Of a stretch of DNA of 64,000 nt, positions 7,833 through 16,290 are shown in pieces. The stretch is from an uncultured Collinsella sp. Lineage in GTDB: Bacteria > Actinomycetota > Coriobacteriia > Coriobacteriales > Coriobacteriaceae. The stretch spans positions 28,616 to 92,615 of the forward strand of contig CAAESW010000037.1 in the NCBI GenBank assembly GCA_900758845.1, read 5' to 3'. Numbering within the stretch: position 1 is the stretch's first letter; every line of letters starts with the position of its first letter. Below the pieces are notes generated by a model. That model was not told the origin of the DNA. It did no database searches and saw only the letters and a list, made by a program, of their open reading frames with translations. The position numbers and the translations under genes were made by a program.

Positions 7833-8041
7833 CGTGGACTTCCTTTCTTTCCGCGTGCTGCGTGCACGACGGTGGGCGGTGTGTCTATATCAAGATACTA
7901 GTTCAGGCTGCGAGGCCGACGGGAACGCCCCGTTTTCCGCAGATTGAAACGTGCTCTTGTTTGTCGTGGGAGGATTGTTCCTCACAACCCGTCGTTTAGA
8001 AGCGTTCTTGATGACTAGTTCCGTTTGCGGGGGAGGCGTGG

Positions 8042-8047
8042 GACAAT
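8042..8047 (+). promoter_or_regulatory. Candidate -10 box (GACAAT) for K+ channel gene
   Basis: GACAAT lies 41 bases before the ATG at 8089, giving a leader of about 35 bases with an AAAGGGG ribosome site. No clear -35 box. Confidence 0.35.
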
Positions 8048-8088
8048 ACCGAGCGAATGTGATTGGGCGTCTGGGAAAAGGGGTCGCG

Positions 8089-8514
8089 ATGAAAAAGCTC
8101 AGGACGCTTGCTGACGTTTTGCGCCAGGCGGGCTTCGTGCGCATTACGGAGCTGTTCCTCGTCTTCTATCTGCTGTGCTCGACGGCTGTCTGGCTGTCCG
8201 AACCCACGACCCTCACGTTTGGCGATGGCCTTTGGTTTAGCTTTGAGACCGTATCGACGATCGGCTTTGGCGACATTCCGGCCGAAACGCCGGTCGCCCG
8301 TGTCATCACGGTCGTCCTGAGCGTTATCAGCATTTTTTACATTGCCATGCTCACGGGCGTGGCGGTGAGCTACTGCAATACGCTCATCAAGCTGCGCCAA
8401 AAGGACACCATGGCGCGCTTTATGGACGATCTGGAGCATTTGGAAGAGCTCGATCGCGACGAGCTCGCCGATCTTTCGCGTCGTGTGCGCGAATATCGCC
8501 GACGCCAACGCTAA
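8089..8514 (+). CDS. Two-helix potassium-channel-like membrane protein
   Basis: The 141-residue product has an amphipathic N terminus, a first membrane helix near residues 18-36, a re-entrant pore loop, and a second helix near residues 72-96, then a charged cytoplasmic tail. The pore carries STIGFGDIP, a K+ selectivity filter of the TxGFG type. This is the KcsA-like 2TM layout in which four subunits form one channel. The highly charged tail (EHLEELDRDEL, then Arg-rich) may form a helical bundle. Start at 8089 follows AAAGGGG; a reading from 7951 would add an unlikely hydrophobic extension. Ends 36 bases before the LOG gene, likely co-transcribed. Confidence 0.88.
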   Translation: MKKLRTLADVLRQAGFVRITELFLVFYLLCSTAVWLSEPTTLTFGDGLWFSFETVSTIGFGDIPAETPVARVITVVLSVISIFYIAMLTGVAVSYCNTLIKLRQKDTMARFMDDLEHLEELDRDELADLSRRVREYRRRQR

Positions 8515-8550
8515 AGCGGGCGTCGTGCGTCACGACGAGGGGGATTGCAT

Positions 8551-9084
8551 ATGAACATCACGGTATACCTGGGCGCCAGCGTTGGTAACGACCCAGCGTT
8601 TCTGCCTGCGGTGCAAGAATTGGGCAACTGGATTGGCTCCAACGGGCACGCGCTGGTATACGGCGGGTCCAAATCGGGCCTGATGGGCGCGCTTGCCGAT
8701 AGCGTGCTCGGGGCAGGCGGACACGTGACAGGCGTTGAGCCGAGCTTTTTTATCGAGGCGGAGTTCCAGCACGAGGGCATCGACGACCTTATCGTTACAA
8801 GTGACATGGCCGAGCGCAAAGCCAAGATGATCGAGCTCGGTGATGCGTTCATCGCATTTCCGGGCGGCACGGGCACGCTCGAGGAGATTGCCGAGGTTAT
8901 GTCCGCGGTATCGTTGGGGCACCTGAGTGCTCCGTGCATCTTGTATAACCTGGACGGTTACTACAACGACCTCAAGGTGCTGCTCGGGCACATGATTGAT
9001 AAAGGGCTTTCGAGCCCGAGGCGTCAGCAAGGCATCTACTTTGCCGACGATTTGCGCGAGATTGCCTCGATTATCAACGGATAA
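8551..9084 (+). CDS. LOG family nucleotide phosphoribohydrolase-like protein
   Basis: The 177-residue product has YGGSKSGLMG near residue 37 and the family motif PGGTGTLEE near residue 107, the pair that binds nucleotide phosphate in LOG/lysine-decarboxylase-like proteins. Plant and bacterial LOG enzymes release free cytokinin bases from nucleoside monophosphates; in gut bacteria the true substrate is unclear and a general role in AMP or nucleotide breakdown is possible. The ATG at 8551 follows GAGGGGGA with good spacing. It follows the channel gene closely, but no functional link is evident. Confidence 0.9.
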   Translation: MNITVYLGASVGNDPAFLPAVQELGNWIGSNGHALVYGGSKSGLMGALADSVLGAGGHVTGVEPSFFIEAEFQHEGIDDLIVTSDMAERKAKMIELGDAFIAFPGGTGTLEEIAEVMSAVSLGHLSAPCILYNLDGYYNDLKVLLGHMIDKGLSSPRRQQGIYFADDLREIASIING

Positions 9085-9164
9085 GTCTTGAGCCTGCCCC
9101 ACTATGACTCCCAATGGTGCCGTTTGCAGCGCAGATGGTTGGTTCGTTCGGGCAACGCTCACTC

Positions 9165-9170
9165 TACAAT
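9165..9170 (+). promoter_or_regulatory. Candidate -10 box (TACAAT) for ClC-type gene
   Basis: TACAAT lies 39 bases before the ATG at 9210; a weak TTCGTT sits 16 bases upstream of it. Confidence 0.4.
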
Positions 9171-9209
9171 AAAACGTATCTATGTCGACTTTGACCGCGG
9201 GAGGACCCG

Positions 9210-10514
9210 ATGGATAACCTTGCCAAACCCAAAAACCGCGCGCTGTTTTTAATGAGCGTTGCCGTGACCGGTGCGTTCGCAGGTGCCGCGGTCTGGCTGT
9301 TCTTTTTTGCGATGGAGCACGGCATCGACTATCTATGGACCAAGATTCCGCATATGCTGGGCGTCGCTTCGCCCGAGCTTGCCAGCGGCCCGTTTGACTT
9401 TTTGCCGTACCCGTTTTTTGTCTGCCTGCTGGGCGGCCTGTTAATCGGTCTGTACGAAAAGCTTACGGGCGCCAAGACCGATAACCTCAATCAGGTGATG
9501 GCTAAGGTCAAGCAAGATGGGCGCTACCCGTACGACAATCTGGGCAAGCTTTCGCTCGCGGCATTGCTGCCGCTGCTGTTTGGCGGAAGTATTGGACCGG
9601 AGGCCGGCCTGACCGGCGTTATCGCGGGTCTGTGCAGCTGGGTCGGCGACCGCATGCGTCGCTTTGGCGCCGAGTTTAGGGAGCTCACGCTGCTGGGTAC
9701 CCAGGCTGCCCTGACGGCGCTCTTTACCGCGCCCGTCTTTGGCTTTGTGGCGCCGCTCGCCGGTAGCGCTGACGGCCAGGGCGAAGACGCCCACGATGAG
9801 TCCGCGTCCGACGAGATCACCATCAAGCTGCCCAAGGCGCAAAAGACGGTGGTCTATGGCATTGCGATTGCCGGCGGTCTGGGTACCTACCTGCTGCTTG
9901 GCCAGCTTGTGGGCGGCGGCATGGGCATGCCCAGGTTCGAGTCCGCCGAGGTGGGCAACCTGGAACTTGTCTGGCTCATTCCGCTGGCGTTGATCGGAAC
10001 AATCTGCGGCTGGCTGTACTTTGTTTCTGAGCACGCGAGCGAAGCGTTTGCCCATGCAATAGGGGAGCGTCCTGTCGTCAAGGCCATGCTAGCCGGTCTG
10101 ACGCTCGCCATCTGTGGCACGGTCCTGCCCTACACCATGTTTGCCGGCGAGACTCAGGCCGATGTGCTCATGGAAACCTATCTGACCATTCCCGCCGGCG
10201 TGCTTATTTTGACCGGTCTGGTTAAGGCCATGCTGACCCCCGCCCTCATCAATATGGGCTGGCGCGGCGGCCATTTCTTCCCCGTCATCTTCTCGGGCGT
10301 AAGCCTGGGCTACGGCCTTGCCGTCCTCACCGGCGCCGATCCGGTCTTTTGCGTCGCCGTCTGCACGGCATCGACGATGGGTGCGGTCATGCGTCAGCCG
10401 GTCATGGTTGTGGGCCTGCTGCTTATGTGTTTCCCACTCAAGGGTATCGTCTGCATGATCATCGCCGCAGCCATTGCCGCCGGCATTCCACTGCCCAAGC
10501 CGCTGCGCAAGTAA
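9210..10514 (+). CDS. ClC-type ion channel/transporter, YfeO-like
   Basis: The 434-residue product is a polytopic membrane protein of the voltage-gated ClC fold. Residues near 124-137 read FGGSIGPEAGLTGV, comparable with the GGxxLGPEH region of E. coli YfeO rather than the GREGP anion-selectivity motif of classical ClC antiporters; the gating glutamate position is isoleucine. A cytosolic acidic loop (DGQGEDAHDES) interrupts the middle near residue 190. GWRGGHFFPVIFSG near residue 352 matches the second conserved GxFxP filter. Chloride or another anion is the probable ion; whether it is a channel or exchanger is not clear. GGGAGGA precedes the ATG. Confidence 0.85.
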   Translation: MDNLAKPKNRALFLMSVAVTGAFAGAAVWLFFFAMEHGIDYLWTKIPHMLGVASPELASGPFDFLPYPFFVCLLGGLLIGLYEKLTGAKTDNLNQVMAKVKQDGRYPYDNLGKLSLAALLPLLFGGSIGPEAGLTGVIAGLCSWVGDRMRRFGAEFRELTLLGTQAALTALFTAPVFGFVAPLAGSADGQGEDAHDESASDEITIKLPKAQKTVVYGIAIAGGLGTYLLLGQLVGGGMGMPRFESAEVGNLELVWLIPLALIGTICGWLYFVSEHASEAFAHAIGERPVVKAMLAGLTLAICGTVLPYTMFAGETQADVLMETYLTIPAGVLILTGLVKAMLTPALINMGWRGGHFFPVIFSGVSLGYGLAVLTGADPVFCVAVCTASTMGAVMRQPVMVVGLLLMCFPLKGIVCMIIAAAIAAGIPLPKPLRK

Positions 10515-10604
10515 TACGGTGGCGCACACCGGGGACATGCCGTTTGCCACGGATTTGCGGGGAGGGGTGGCAATCGTGCCCTTCGTGGATTGAGGCTCGC
10601 GTCG

Positions 10605-11303
10605 CTACAGGTCGCATGCTCGATAAACCTTGGTGCTGACGGTGCAGCTGATTGCGCATAGCGCGAGGGCCAGCACGGCAATTCCTGCGCACAGACAGCC
10701 AAGAACGGCAGGATTGGGATTCGCTCCGGCAATCGACATAAGCCAGTTGCTGATGGGGTTGGAGGAGCTCAGCGTGGCCATGGCAAGGCACCCGAGCAGG
10801 GCAAACAGGCCAACGGATAGGCGCAGCGCCTCCATGTGTCTAAATCGAAAGAACAGCGGCTGTGCCAAAAACACCATCATGAGGGAGATGAGCATCGATG
10901 CTGCCGAGGCTATTGTGATCTCAAAGACGGTCTGTCCTGTCGAGGTCACGCCCGCACTGCTGAAGAGCGGAAGGACGATGATGCTCAAAAGCGCTGCGGC
11001 GCACGCCATGACAGCCGAGAAGGCAACGATGCACAGGTAACGTGCGCAGATGATATCTTTGCGCGAGAAGGGCAGCGTTGCCCGATAACGCTCCCAACCG
11101 TTTTGATTGTCGAAACCGGCCAGTGAGTTCATGACCATGATGGGCGACATGGCACTGACCGCGCAGGCGCCGGCACTTGTGCCAGAGTCGCCGCCCGATG
11201 CGTTGGCAAGGGTTAGCACGACGAAGATGAACAGGCCGACGCCCGCAATGCTCGGGACGAGCGTGCGAACGATGGCAAGCTCGGACATAATGGCGCGTTT
11301 CAT
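10605..11303 (-). CDS. ABC-2-type permease of a small exporter
   Basis: The 232-residue product has about six hydrophobic segments and the soluble stretch NQNGWERYRATLPFSRKDII, which is the mark of small ABC-2 permeases related to lantibiotic and cell-envelope exporters. Its start overlaps the stop codon of the ATPase gene by four bases (ATGA type), so the two are translationally coupled. With the ATPase and the GntR/YtrA regulator it forms a three-gene operon of the YtrA-BC type often induced by cell-wall stress. The transported molecule is unknown. Confidence 0.87.
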   Translation of the reverse strand: MKRAIMSELAIVRTLVPSIAGVGLFIFVVLTLANASGGDSGTSAGACAVSAMSPIMVMNSLAGFDNQNGWERYRATLPFSRKDIICARYLCIVAFSAVMACAAALLSIIVLPLFSSAGVTSTGQTVFEITIASAASMLISLMMVFLAQPLFFRFRHMEALRLSVGLFALLGCLAMATLSSSNPISNWLMSIAGANPNPAVLGCLCAGIAVLALALCAISCTVSTKVYRACDL

Positions 11304-12181
11304 TTCAAAGCCCCTTTCAGCATGAAGCGAAGATAGTCTTCAATGGTTGCCCGATCGCAGGGAATCTCGGGGAAGGCCTCGAGCACTTCGCGGTGGTTGG
11401 GCACGAGCACGTCCACGCTGTAGGCGTGGCGGGCGGCGCGGGTGCCTTCGACGCAAGCCATGAGCTCGGCGGCCTGTGCCTGGGTGCAGTGGGCGATGCC
11501 GGCGCGGTCGGTAATGTCCTCGCGTGGCAGGTCAAACACAATCGAGCCGTTATCGATGCAGATGACGCGGTCGGCAGCACGATCGAGATCAGACGTAATG
11601 TGGCTCGAGAGCAGCACGCTGCGCTGGCCGTCGGAAACGAAGGCGAGCAGCTCGTCGAGCAGCTCTTCGCGCGCCATGGGATCGAGGCCCGCGGTGGCTT
11701 CGTCCAAAACGAGCAGCTTAGCATTGTGGCTGAGCGCGCAGGCAAGCTGCAGCTTCATGCCCATGCCGCGGGAGAGGTCTTTGACCTTTGTCTTGGGATC
11801 GAGGCCAAATCGGTTGATGAATCCGGCGAACGTTTCGCGGTCCCACGTGGGGTACGCCGGGCCTACGAGCGACTCGATCTGGCCCACCTTGAGCGTGGAG
11901 GGGAAGGGGCACGTGTCCAGCACGAGACCGACGCGAGTGCGCAGACAACGCTGCGTCTCATCGGGCGCGTCGGCGCCACAGCGCTGCCCAAACAGGTGCA
12001 CCTCGCCGGCATCGAGCTTTATAAGCCCGAGAGCAGCTCGAATCGTCGTTGTTTTGCCAGCACCGTTGGCACCAACAAAGCCGACGATCTGGCCAGGCTC
12101 CACAGCGAGCGTGACATCACGCAGCGAAAAACGGTCGCTCACACGGCGTGAGATGCCTTTGAGTTCTAGCAAGTTTTGCAT
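11300..12181 (-). CDS. ABC transporter ATP-binding protein
   Basis: The 293-residue product has Walker A GANGAGKTTT near residue 39, the signature LSRGMGMKLQLA, Walker B LLVLDEATAGLDP and the switch histidine in SSHITSD. The signature LSRGM replaces the common LSGGQ, as in several drug and lantibiotic exporters. It would power the permease encoded by the overlapping downstream gene. AAAGGC precedes the ATG. A tail of about 90 residues after the nucleotide domain may contact the permease or act in regulation. Confidence 0.93.
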   Translation of the reverse strand: MQNLLELKGISRRVSDRFSLRDVTLAVEPGQIVGFVGANGAGKTTTIRAALGLIKLDAGEVHLFGQRCGADAPDETQRCLRTRVGLVLDTCPFPSTLKVGQIESLVGPAYPTWDRETFAGFINRFGLDPKTKVKDLSRGMGMKLQLACALSHNAKLLVLDEATAGLDPMAREELLDELLAFVSDGQRSVLLSSHITSDLDRAADRVICIDNGSIVFDLPREDITDRAGIAHCTQAQAAELMACVEGTRAARHAYSVDVLVPNHREVLEAFPEIPCDRATIEDYLRFMLKGALK

Positions 12182-12204
12182 GGTATAGCCTTTCTTGCAG
12201 ATGG

Positions 12205-12585
12205 CTACTGCATGGTTTCGGGGGCTACCAGGTCGAGCATTTCGTGCAACTTGTCGCGCGTGACGCCCAAGGCTTCGGCTTGGCTTGCCGCTTTCGCAAG
12301 CAGCTCTTCGATATGGCAGAGCTGGTTTTCACGCAAGAGCTCCTGGTTGCCCTCGGCGACAAAACAGCCCTTGCCCTGCACGGTGCAGATAAACCCGAGC
12401 TGCTCCAGGTCGGCGTAGGCGCGCTTGGTGGTGATGACGCTCACGCCAAGATCGCTCGCGAGCGCACGGATGCTGGGGAGTTTGGCTCCCGCAGCGAGCG
12501 TGCCCGAAAGGATCTGAGCTTTGAACTGCGAGGATATCTGTTCGTAGATGGGCTTGTCGCTCGAATTGGATAGGATGATGTCCAC
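12205..12585 (-). CDS. GntR-family transcriptional regulator, YtrA type
   Basis: The 126-residue product has a GntR winged helix (PIYEQISSQFKAQIL, LPSIRALASDLGVSVITTKRAY) in residues 8-75 and only a short helical tail, the layout of YtrA-type repressors. Such proteins sit first in ABC exporter operons and repress them until an envelope-active compound appears. The start codon is GTG at 12585 with AAGGAG eight bases upstream. Twenty-three bases separate it from the ATPase gene. A perfect 9-bp inverted repeat overlaps its promoter (12613-12646) and is the likely operator. Confidence 0.9.
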   Translation of the reverse strand: MDIILSNSSDKPIYEQISSQFKAQILSGTLAAGAKLPSIRALASDLGVSVITTKRAYADLEQLGFICTVQGKGCFVAEGNQELLRENQLCHIEELLAKAASQAEALGVTRDKLHEMLDLVAPETMQ

Positions 12586-12612
12586 AGCGGCTCCTTAGCT
12601 GTTGGGCTACAC

Positions 12613-12646
12613 GTGTATATAACCGGTAAACGCAGTATATATACAC
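12613..12646 (-). promoter_or_regulatory. Likely YtrA-type operator (GTGTATATA inverted repeat)
   Basis: GTGTATATA (12613-12621) and TATATACAC (12638-12646) are perfect inverted arms with a 16-bp spacer, lying across the -10 region of the regulator's own promoter. This fits autorepression by the GntR protein. Confidence 0.65.
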
Positions 12647-12663
12647 TATGCACAGTTACGCAA
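12634..12663 (-). promoter_or_regulatory. Candidate promoter of the GntR-ABC operon
   Basis: On the minus strand TTGCGT (12663-12658) is followed 18 bases later by TATACT (12639-12634); transcription would begin about 40 bases before the GTG start of the regulator. Confidence 0.55.
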
Positions 12664-12696
12664 GAGCTAAATGCGGATCGTCCGCTCGTTCATTCA

Positions 12697-12912
12697 TCTC
12701 AATCTGTAACATCTGGAACCGATTTGGACGGCTACCTGTTACAGATCGAGATCTTGCTGGCGGGCCCCACCTGGTTGTCTCAATCTGTAACAACTGGAGA
12801 AGATTTTGGCTGCTAGATGTTACAGATCGAGACATTGGCCAACCGTCTATCCTTATATCTCAATCTGTAACAGATGGACCCGTTTTGAGTGGCTAGATGT
12901 TACAGATCGAGA
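12697..12912. repeat. Array of six 15-bp repeats in alternating orientation, 40-bp phase
   Basis: TCTCAATCTGTAACA occurs at 12697, 12778 and 12858; TGTTACAGATCGAGA, its near reverse complement, at 12737, 12818 and 12898. Starts are 40, 41, 40, 40 and 40 bases apart. The 25-bp segments inside each facing pair share TGGA, TTT and GCTA at fixed places; the two linkers between pairs (26 and 25 bp) share nothing. Each pair could form a 15-bp stem with one A-C mismatch on the plus strand, or a fully paired stem with G-U on the minus strand. Between the GntR operon and prfC (12586-13057) no other gene is seen. Confidence 0.9.
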
Positions 12913-13004
12913 CAAACTGCTGCGGAGTGCCGCTATCGACTGCTACCCTAGACCCCAACTGATGAATTTGTCCTGATAGGTGCCCTGCTGCAGCATTTCG
13001 CGGC

Positions 13005-13010
13005 TACAAT
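13005..13010 (+). promoter_or_regulatory. Candidate -10 box (TACAAT) for prfC
   Basis: TACAAT lies 48 bases before the prfC ATG at 13058. The -35 region is weak. Confidence 0.4.
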
Positions 13011-13057
13011 AGTGCGGTTACAACGACGTAATGCACTCAATGCAAGAAAGGATCCGC

Positions 13058-14671
13058 ATGGCAAGCCTGTCGGATGAAATCTCGTCGCGCCGCACATTCG
13101 CGATCATCAGCCACCCGGACGCCGGTAAGACCACACTTACCGAGAAGCTGCTGCTCTATACCGGCAGCATTCAGACCGCCGGCTCGGTCAAGGGCAAGAG
13201 CTCGGCCAAGCATGCCGTCTCGGACTGGATGGACATCGAGAAGGAGCGCGGTATTTCCGTTACCTCCTCGGTGCTGCAGTTCACCTATAACGGCGCCTGC
13301 GTCAACATCCTCGATACCCCCGGCCACCAGGACTTCTCGGAGGATACCTACCGTACCCTTATGGCCGCCGACGCCGCTGTCATGGTCATCGACGGCGCCA
13401 AGGGCGTCGAGGCCCAGACCAAAAAGCTCTTTAAGGTCTGCACGCTGCGTCATATTCCCATCTTCACCTTTGTGAACAAGCTCGACCACGAGGCTCGTGA
13501 TCCGTTTGAGCTCATGGAAGAGATCGAGAACGTCCTGGGTATCAATACGTATCCCATGAACTGGCCGATCGGCAGCGGCCGCAACTTCCGCGGCGTGTTC
13601 GATCGTCAGACTCGTCGCGTTATCGCCTTTGAGGGCGACGGCCACGCCAACGCCACCAAGAAGGTCGCCGAGGTCGAGGCCGAGCTGGGCGATCCTTCCA
13701 TGGACGAGCTCATCGGCGAGGAAAACCATAAGAACCTGATGGACGACATCGAGCTGCTCGATGGCGCCGGCGATGAGCTCGATTTGGATGCCGTGGCCTG
13801 CGGCAAGCTGAGCCCGGCGTTCTTTGGCTCGGCGCTTACCAATTTTGGCGTGGAGCCCTTCCTTAAGGAGTTCTTGCGCCTTGCCCCGACGCCGCGTGCC
13901 TACACCGACACGCTCACCAGCGAGCCGGTCGATCCCTGCCGCGACGACTTTAGCGGCTTTGTGTTTAAGATCCAGGCCAACATGGACAAGAACCACCGCG
14001 ACCGCATCGCCTTTGTGCGCATTTGCTCGGGCAAGTTCGAGCGCGGCATGGACGCCTTCCACGTGCAGGGCAACCGCAAGCTCAAGCTTGCCACGGGCAC
14101 GTCGATGATGGCCGACGACCGCGCCATCGTGGACGAGGCGTACGCGGGCGATATCGTGGGCCTGTTCGACCCGGGTATCTTTAGCATCGGCGATACCGTG
14201 TGCTCCGGCAAGCGCCACGTGCAGTATCCGCAGATCCCGACGTTTGCCCCCGAGATGTTCGCTCGCATTACGCAGGTCGACACGCTCAAGCGCAAGCAGT
14301 TCGTCAAGGGTATGGAGGAGCTTGCCCAGGAGGGTGCCATCCAGATCTTCCGCGAGCTGGGTGCCGGCATGGAGAGCGTCATCGTGGGCGTGGTCGGCGT
14401 CCTGCAGTTTGAGGTACTCGAGCGCCGCCTCAAGGCCGAGTACCGTGTCGAGGTTCGTCGCCAGCCGCTGCCCTATACGGACATCCGCTGGATCCAGAAC
14501 GACCCCGATACCATCGATATCCCGGGCCTTTCGCTCACGCGCGACACGCTGCGTGTCGAGGACATGCGCGGTGGTAAGTTGCTGCTGTTCACGAGCCCGT
14601 GGAACGTGGATTGGGCAACCGACCACAACCCCGACCTTATCCTGTCGGAGTTTGGCAACGTGGCCTTTTAA
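13058..14671 (+). CDS. prfC: Peptide chain release factor 3
   Basis: The 537-residue GTPase removes release factors RF1 and RF2 from the ribosome after termination. The G1 motif SHPDAGKTTL, the switch II DTPGHQDF and the G4 NKLD are intact, and the N terminus with SSAKHAVSDWMDIEKERGIS is typical of RF3. The domain after the G domain keeps GxPxFFGSA and the later domain ends with the RF3-type NPDLILSEFGNVAF. Start at 13058 follows AAAGGA; an upstream ATG at 13031 has no ribosome site. Length matches the E. coli protein closely. Confidence 0.97.
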   Translation: MASLSDEISSRRTFAIISHPDAGKTTLTEKLLLYTGSIQTAGSVKGKSSAKHAVSDWMDIEKERGISVTSSVLQFTYNGACVNILDTPGHQDFSEDTYRTLMAADAAVMVIDGAKGVEAQTKKLFKVCTLRHIPIFTFVNKLDHEARDPFELMEEIENVLGINTYPMNWPIGSGRNFRGVFDRQTRRVIAFEGDGHANATKKVAEVEAELGDPSMDELIGEENHKNLMDDIELLDGAGDELDLDAVACGKLSPAFFGSALTNFGVEPFLKEFLRLAPTPRAYTDTLTSEPVDPCRDDFSGFVFKIQANMDKNHRDRIAFVRICSGKFERGMDAFHVQGNRKLKLATGTSMMADDRAIVDEAYAGDIVGLFDPGIFSIGDTVCSGKRHVQYPQIPTFAPEMFARITQVDTLKRKQFVKGMEELAQEGAIQIFRELGAGMESVIVGVVGVLQFEVLERRLKAEYRVEVRRQPLPYTDIRWIQNDPDTIDIPGLSLTRDTLRVEDMRGGKLLLFTSPWNVDWATDHNPDLILSEFGNVAF

Positions 14672-14827
14672 CGCATCGGCGTGGTGGCCCTGCGGGGCTG
14701 CCGCGCCGTTTGCTTGCCTGATGCCGTGTGAGCGGCTATCATACCCACCGTCGTCTCAAGACCGGGGCGTCCGAGCAGTTCGGGTCCGATATCCTGCTCG
14801 TTAAACCTAAAACCAAAGGAGTACATA

Positions 14828-15550
14828 ATGATCAAGAAGGTCATGGAGGACTATAAGGTCCTGTTGCGGAGCATTCCCGCGGCAACGGTTTCGCTGTTTT
14901 TCGTGAGCGTCATCATGATGAACCTGCTGGCCAACAAGGAGCTCATCAGCCTGCCGTATCTGGCACTCGACTGCGGCTTTGTGGTGAGCTGGGTTTCGTT
15001 TTTGTGCCAGGACATGATCTGCAAACGCTTTGGCGCCAAGGCATCCATCAAAATCTCTATCCTCGCGCTGCTGGTCAACCTGGCCGTGAGCCTGTGCTTT
15101 TGGGCATGCTCGCTCACGCCCGGCATGTGGGGCGCCTACTATGACACGGGCATGATCGAGGTCAACACTGCCCTTAACGCCACCATCGGCGGCACCTGGT
15201 ACGTGGTGCTGGGCTCTTCGCTGGCAATGCTCGTTTCTGCCGTGGTTAACTCCACGCTCAACCAGTCGCTCGGCCGCATGCTCAAAAAGAATAACTTTGC
15301 GAGCTTCGCCTTCCGCTCCTATGTGTCCACGGGTGTCGGCCAGTTTATCGACAACCTGGTCTTTGCCATTGTAGTGAGCCACACGTTCTTTGGTTGGACC
15401 TGGGTGCAGGTCCTTATGTGCTCGCTGACCGGCGCTGTTGCCGAGCTGCTGTGCGAGGTCTTCCTGAGCCCCGTGGGCTACAAGGTCGTGCGCGGCTGGG
15501 AGCGCGAGAATGTGGGTTCCGAGTACCTCGAGCGCCACGCAACCGCCTAA
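14828..15550 (+). CDS. VUT-family transporter, queuosine precursor transporter-like (YhhQ)
   Basis: The 240-residue product has about six membrane segments and the VUT features VSWVSFLCQDMICKRFGAKAS near residue 55 and TGVGQFIDNLVFAIV near residue 175. Family members such as E. coli YhhQ take up queuosine precursors (preQ0, preQ1 or queuine). AAAGGAG lies seven bases before the ATG. No queuosine synthesis gene is visible nearby, so the substrate is inferred from family only. It runs into the SDR gene nine bases later. Confidence 0.88.
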   Translation: MIKKVMEDYKVLLRSIPAATVSLFFVSVIMMNLLANKELISLPYLALDCGFVVSWVSFLCQDMICKRFGAKASIKISILALLVNLAVSLCFWACSLTPGMWGAYYDTGMIEVNTALNATIGGTWYVVLGSSLAMLVSAVVNSTLNQSLGRMLKKNNFASFAFRSYVSTGVGQFIDNLVFAIVVSHTFFGWTWVQVLMCSLTGAVAELLCEVFLSPVGYKVVRGWERENVGSEYLERHATA

Positions 15551-15559
15551 GGAGCAAGT

Positions 15560-16240
15560 ATGCGGGTTTTGATCACGGGCGCTTCGGGCGGTATCGGAGC
15601 CGCGTGCGTGCAGCGCTTTTTGGACGAGGGCCACGAGGTCGTGGGCTTTGACCTGCTGCCGGCGGCGATCGAACACGAGCGCTACCGCCATCTGATCGTT
15701 GATGTCCGCGAGCCGGGCTCGTTTCCAGGCGACCTTGAGCCTCAGGTAATCGTGAACGTTGCCGGTGTGCAGGATTCGGCCGATGATATTGCCGCCAACC
15801 TGTGTGGCACCATCAACGTGACCGAGCGCTACGCCTTTGTGGGGGAGGGGCTCGCCGCCAAGCCGGCGCCGGCTATCGAATCCGTGGTCAATGTGGGGTC
15901 GGCGAGCGGGCATACGGGATCGGAGTTTCCCGCCTATGCCGCCAGCAAGGGCGGCGTTATCGCCTACACTAAGAACCTTGCAAACCGCCTGGCACCGCAG
16001 GCCATCGCCAACAGTGTGGACCCGGGCGGCGTTATCACGCCGCTCAACCGTTGCGTGATGGAAGACGAGCACCTGTGGAACCAGATTATGGAGCTCACGC
16101 CGCTTAAGCGCTGGGCCACCGCCCAGGAGATCGCCGAGTGGATCTACTTTGTGGGCGTGACCAACCGGTTTATGACCGGGCAGAGTCTGCTAATCGATGG
16201 CGGCGAGGCCGGCCGCACACAATTTATTTGGCCCGAATAG
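15560..16240 (+). CDS. Short-chain dehydrogenase/reductase
   Basis: The 226-residue product has the Rossmann glycine motif TGASGGIG at residues 6-13, NVAG near residue 72, the active-site YAASKGG (Tyr-x-x-x-Lys) near residue 132 and a C-terminal LIDGGEAG typical of SDRs related to 3-alpha-hydroxysteroid dehydrogenases. It is shorter than usual between strands 3 and 4. AAGGAG precedes the ATG. It is the second gene after the VUT transporter and ends at a strong terminator. In a gut bacterium with bile salt hydrolase a steroid substrate is tempting, but the sequence does not settle it. Confidence 0.87.
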   Translation: MRVLITGASGGIGAACVQRFLDEGHEVVGFDLLPAAIEHERYRHLIVDVREPGSFPGDLEPQVIVNVAGVQDSADDIAANLCGTINVTERYAFVGEGLAAKPAPAIESVVNVGSASGHTGSEFPAYAASKGGVIAYTKNLANRLAPQAIANSVDPGGVITPLNRCVMEDEHLWNQIMELTPLKRWATAQEIAEWIYFVGVTNRFMTGQSLLIDGGEAGRTQFIWPE

Positions 16241-16241
16241 G

Positions 16242-16278
16242 AAACGCGCCCGATGGAAAGCCGTCGGGCGCGTTTTTG
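16242..16278 (+). terminator. Rho-independent terminator
   Basis: AAACGCGCCCGA and TCGGGCGCGTTT form a 12-bp stem, ending in a T-run, directly after the SDR stop. It also faces the end of ung from the other side. Confidence 0.92.
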
Positions 16279-16290
16279 ATGTATCGATTT

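Noticed and set aside
12697..12912. CRISPR array
   Set aside because: Repeats are only 15 bp, alternate in orientation, and the alternate spacers resemble each other; no cas genes are present.
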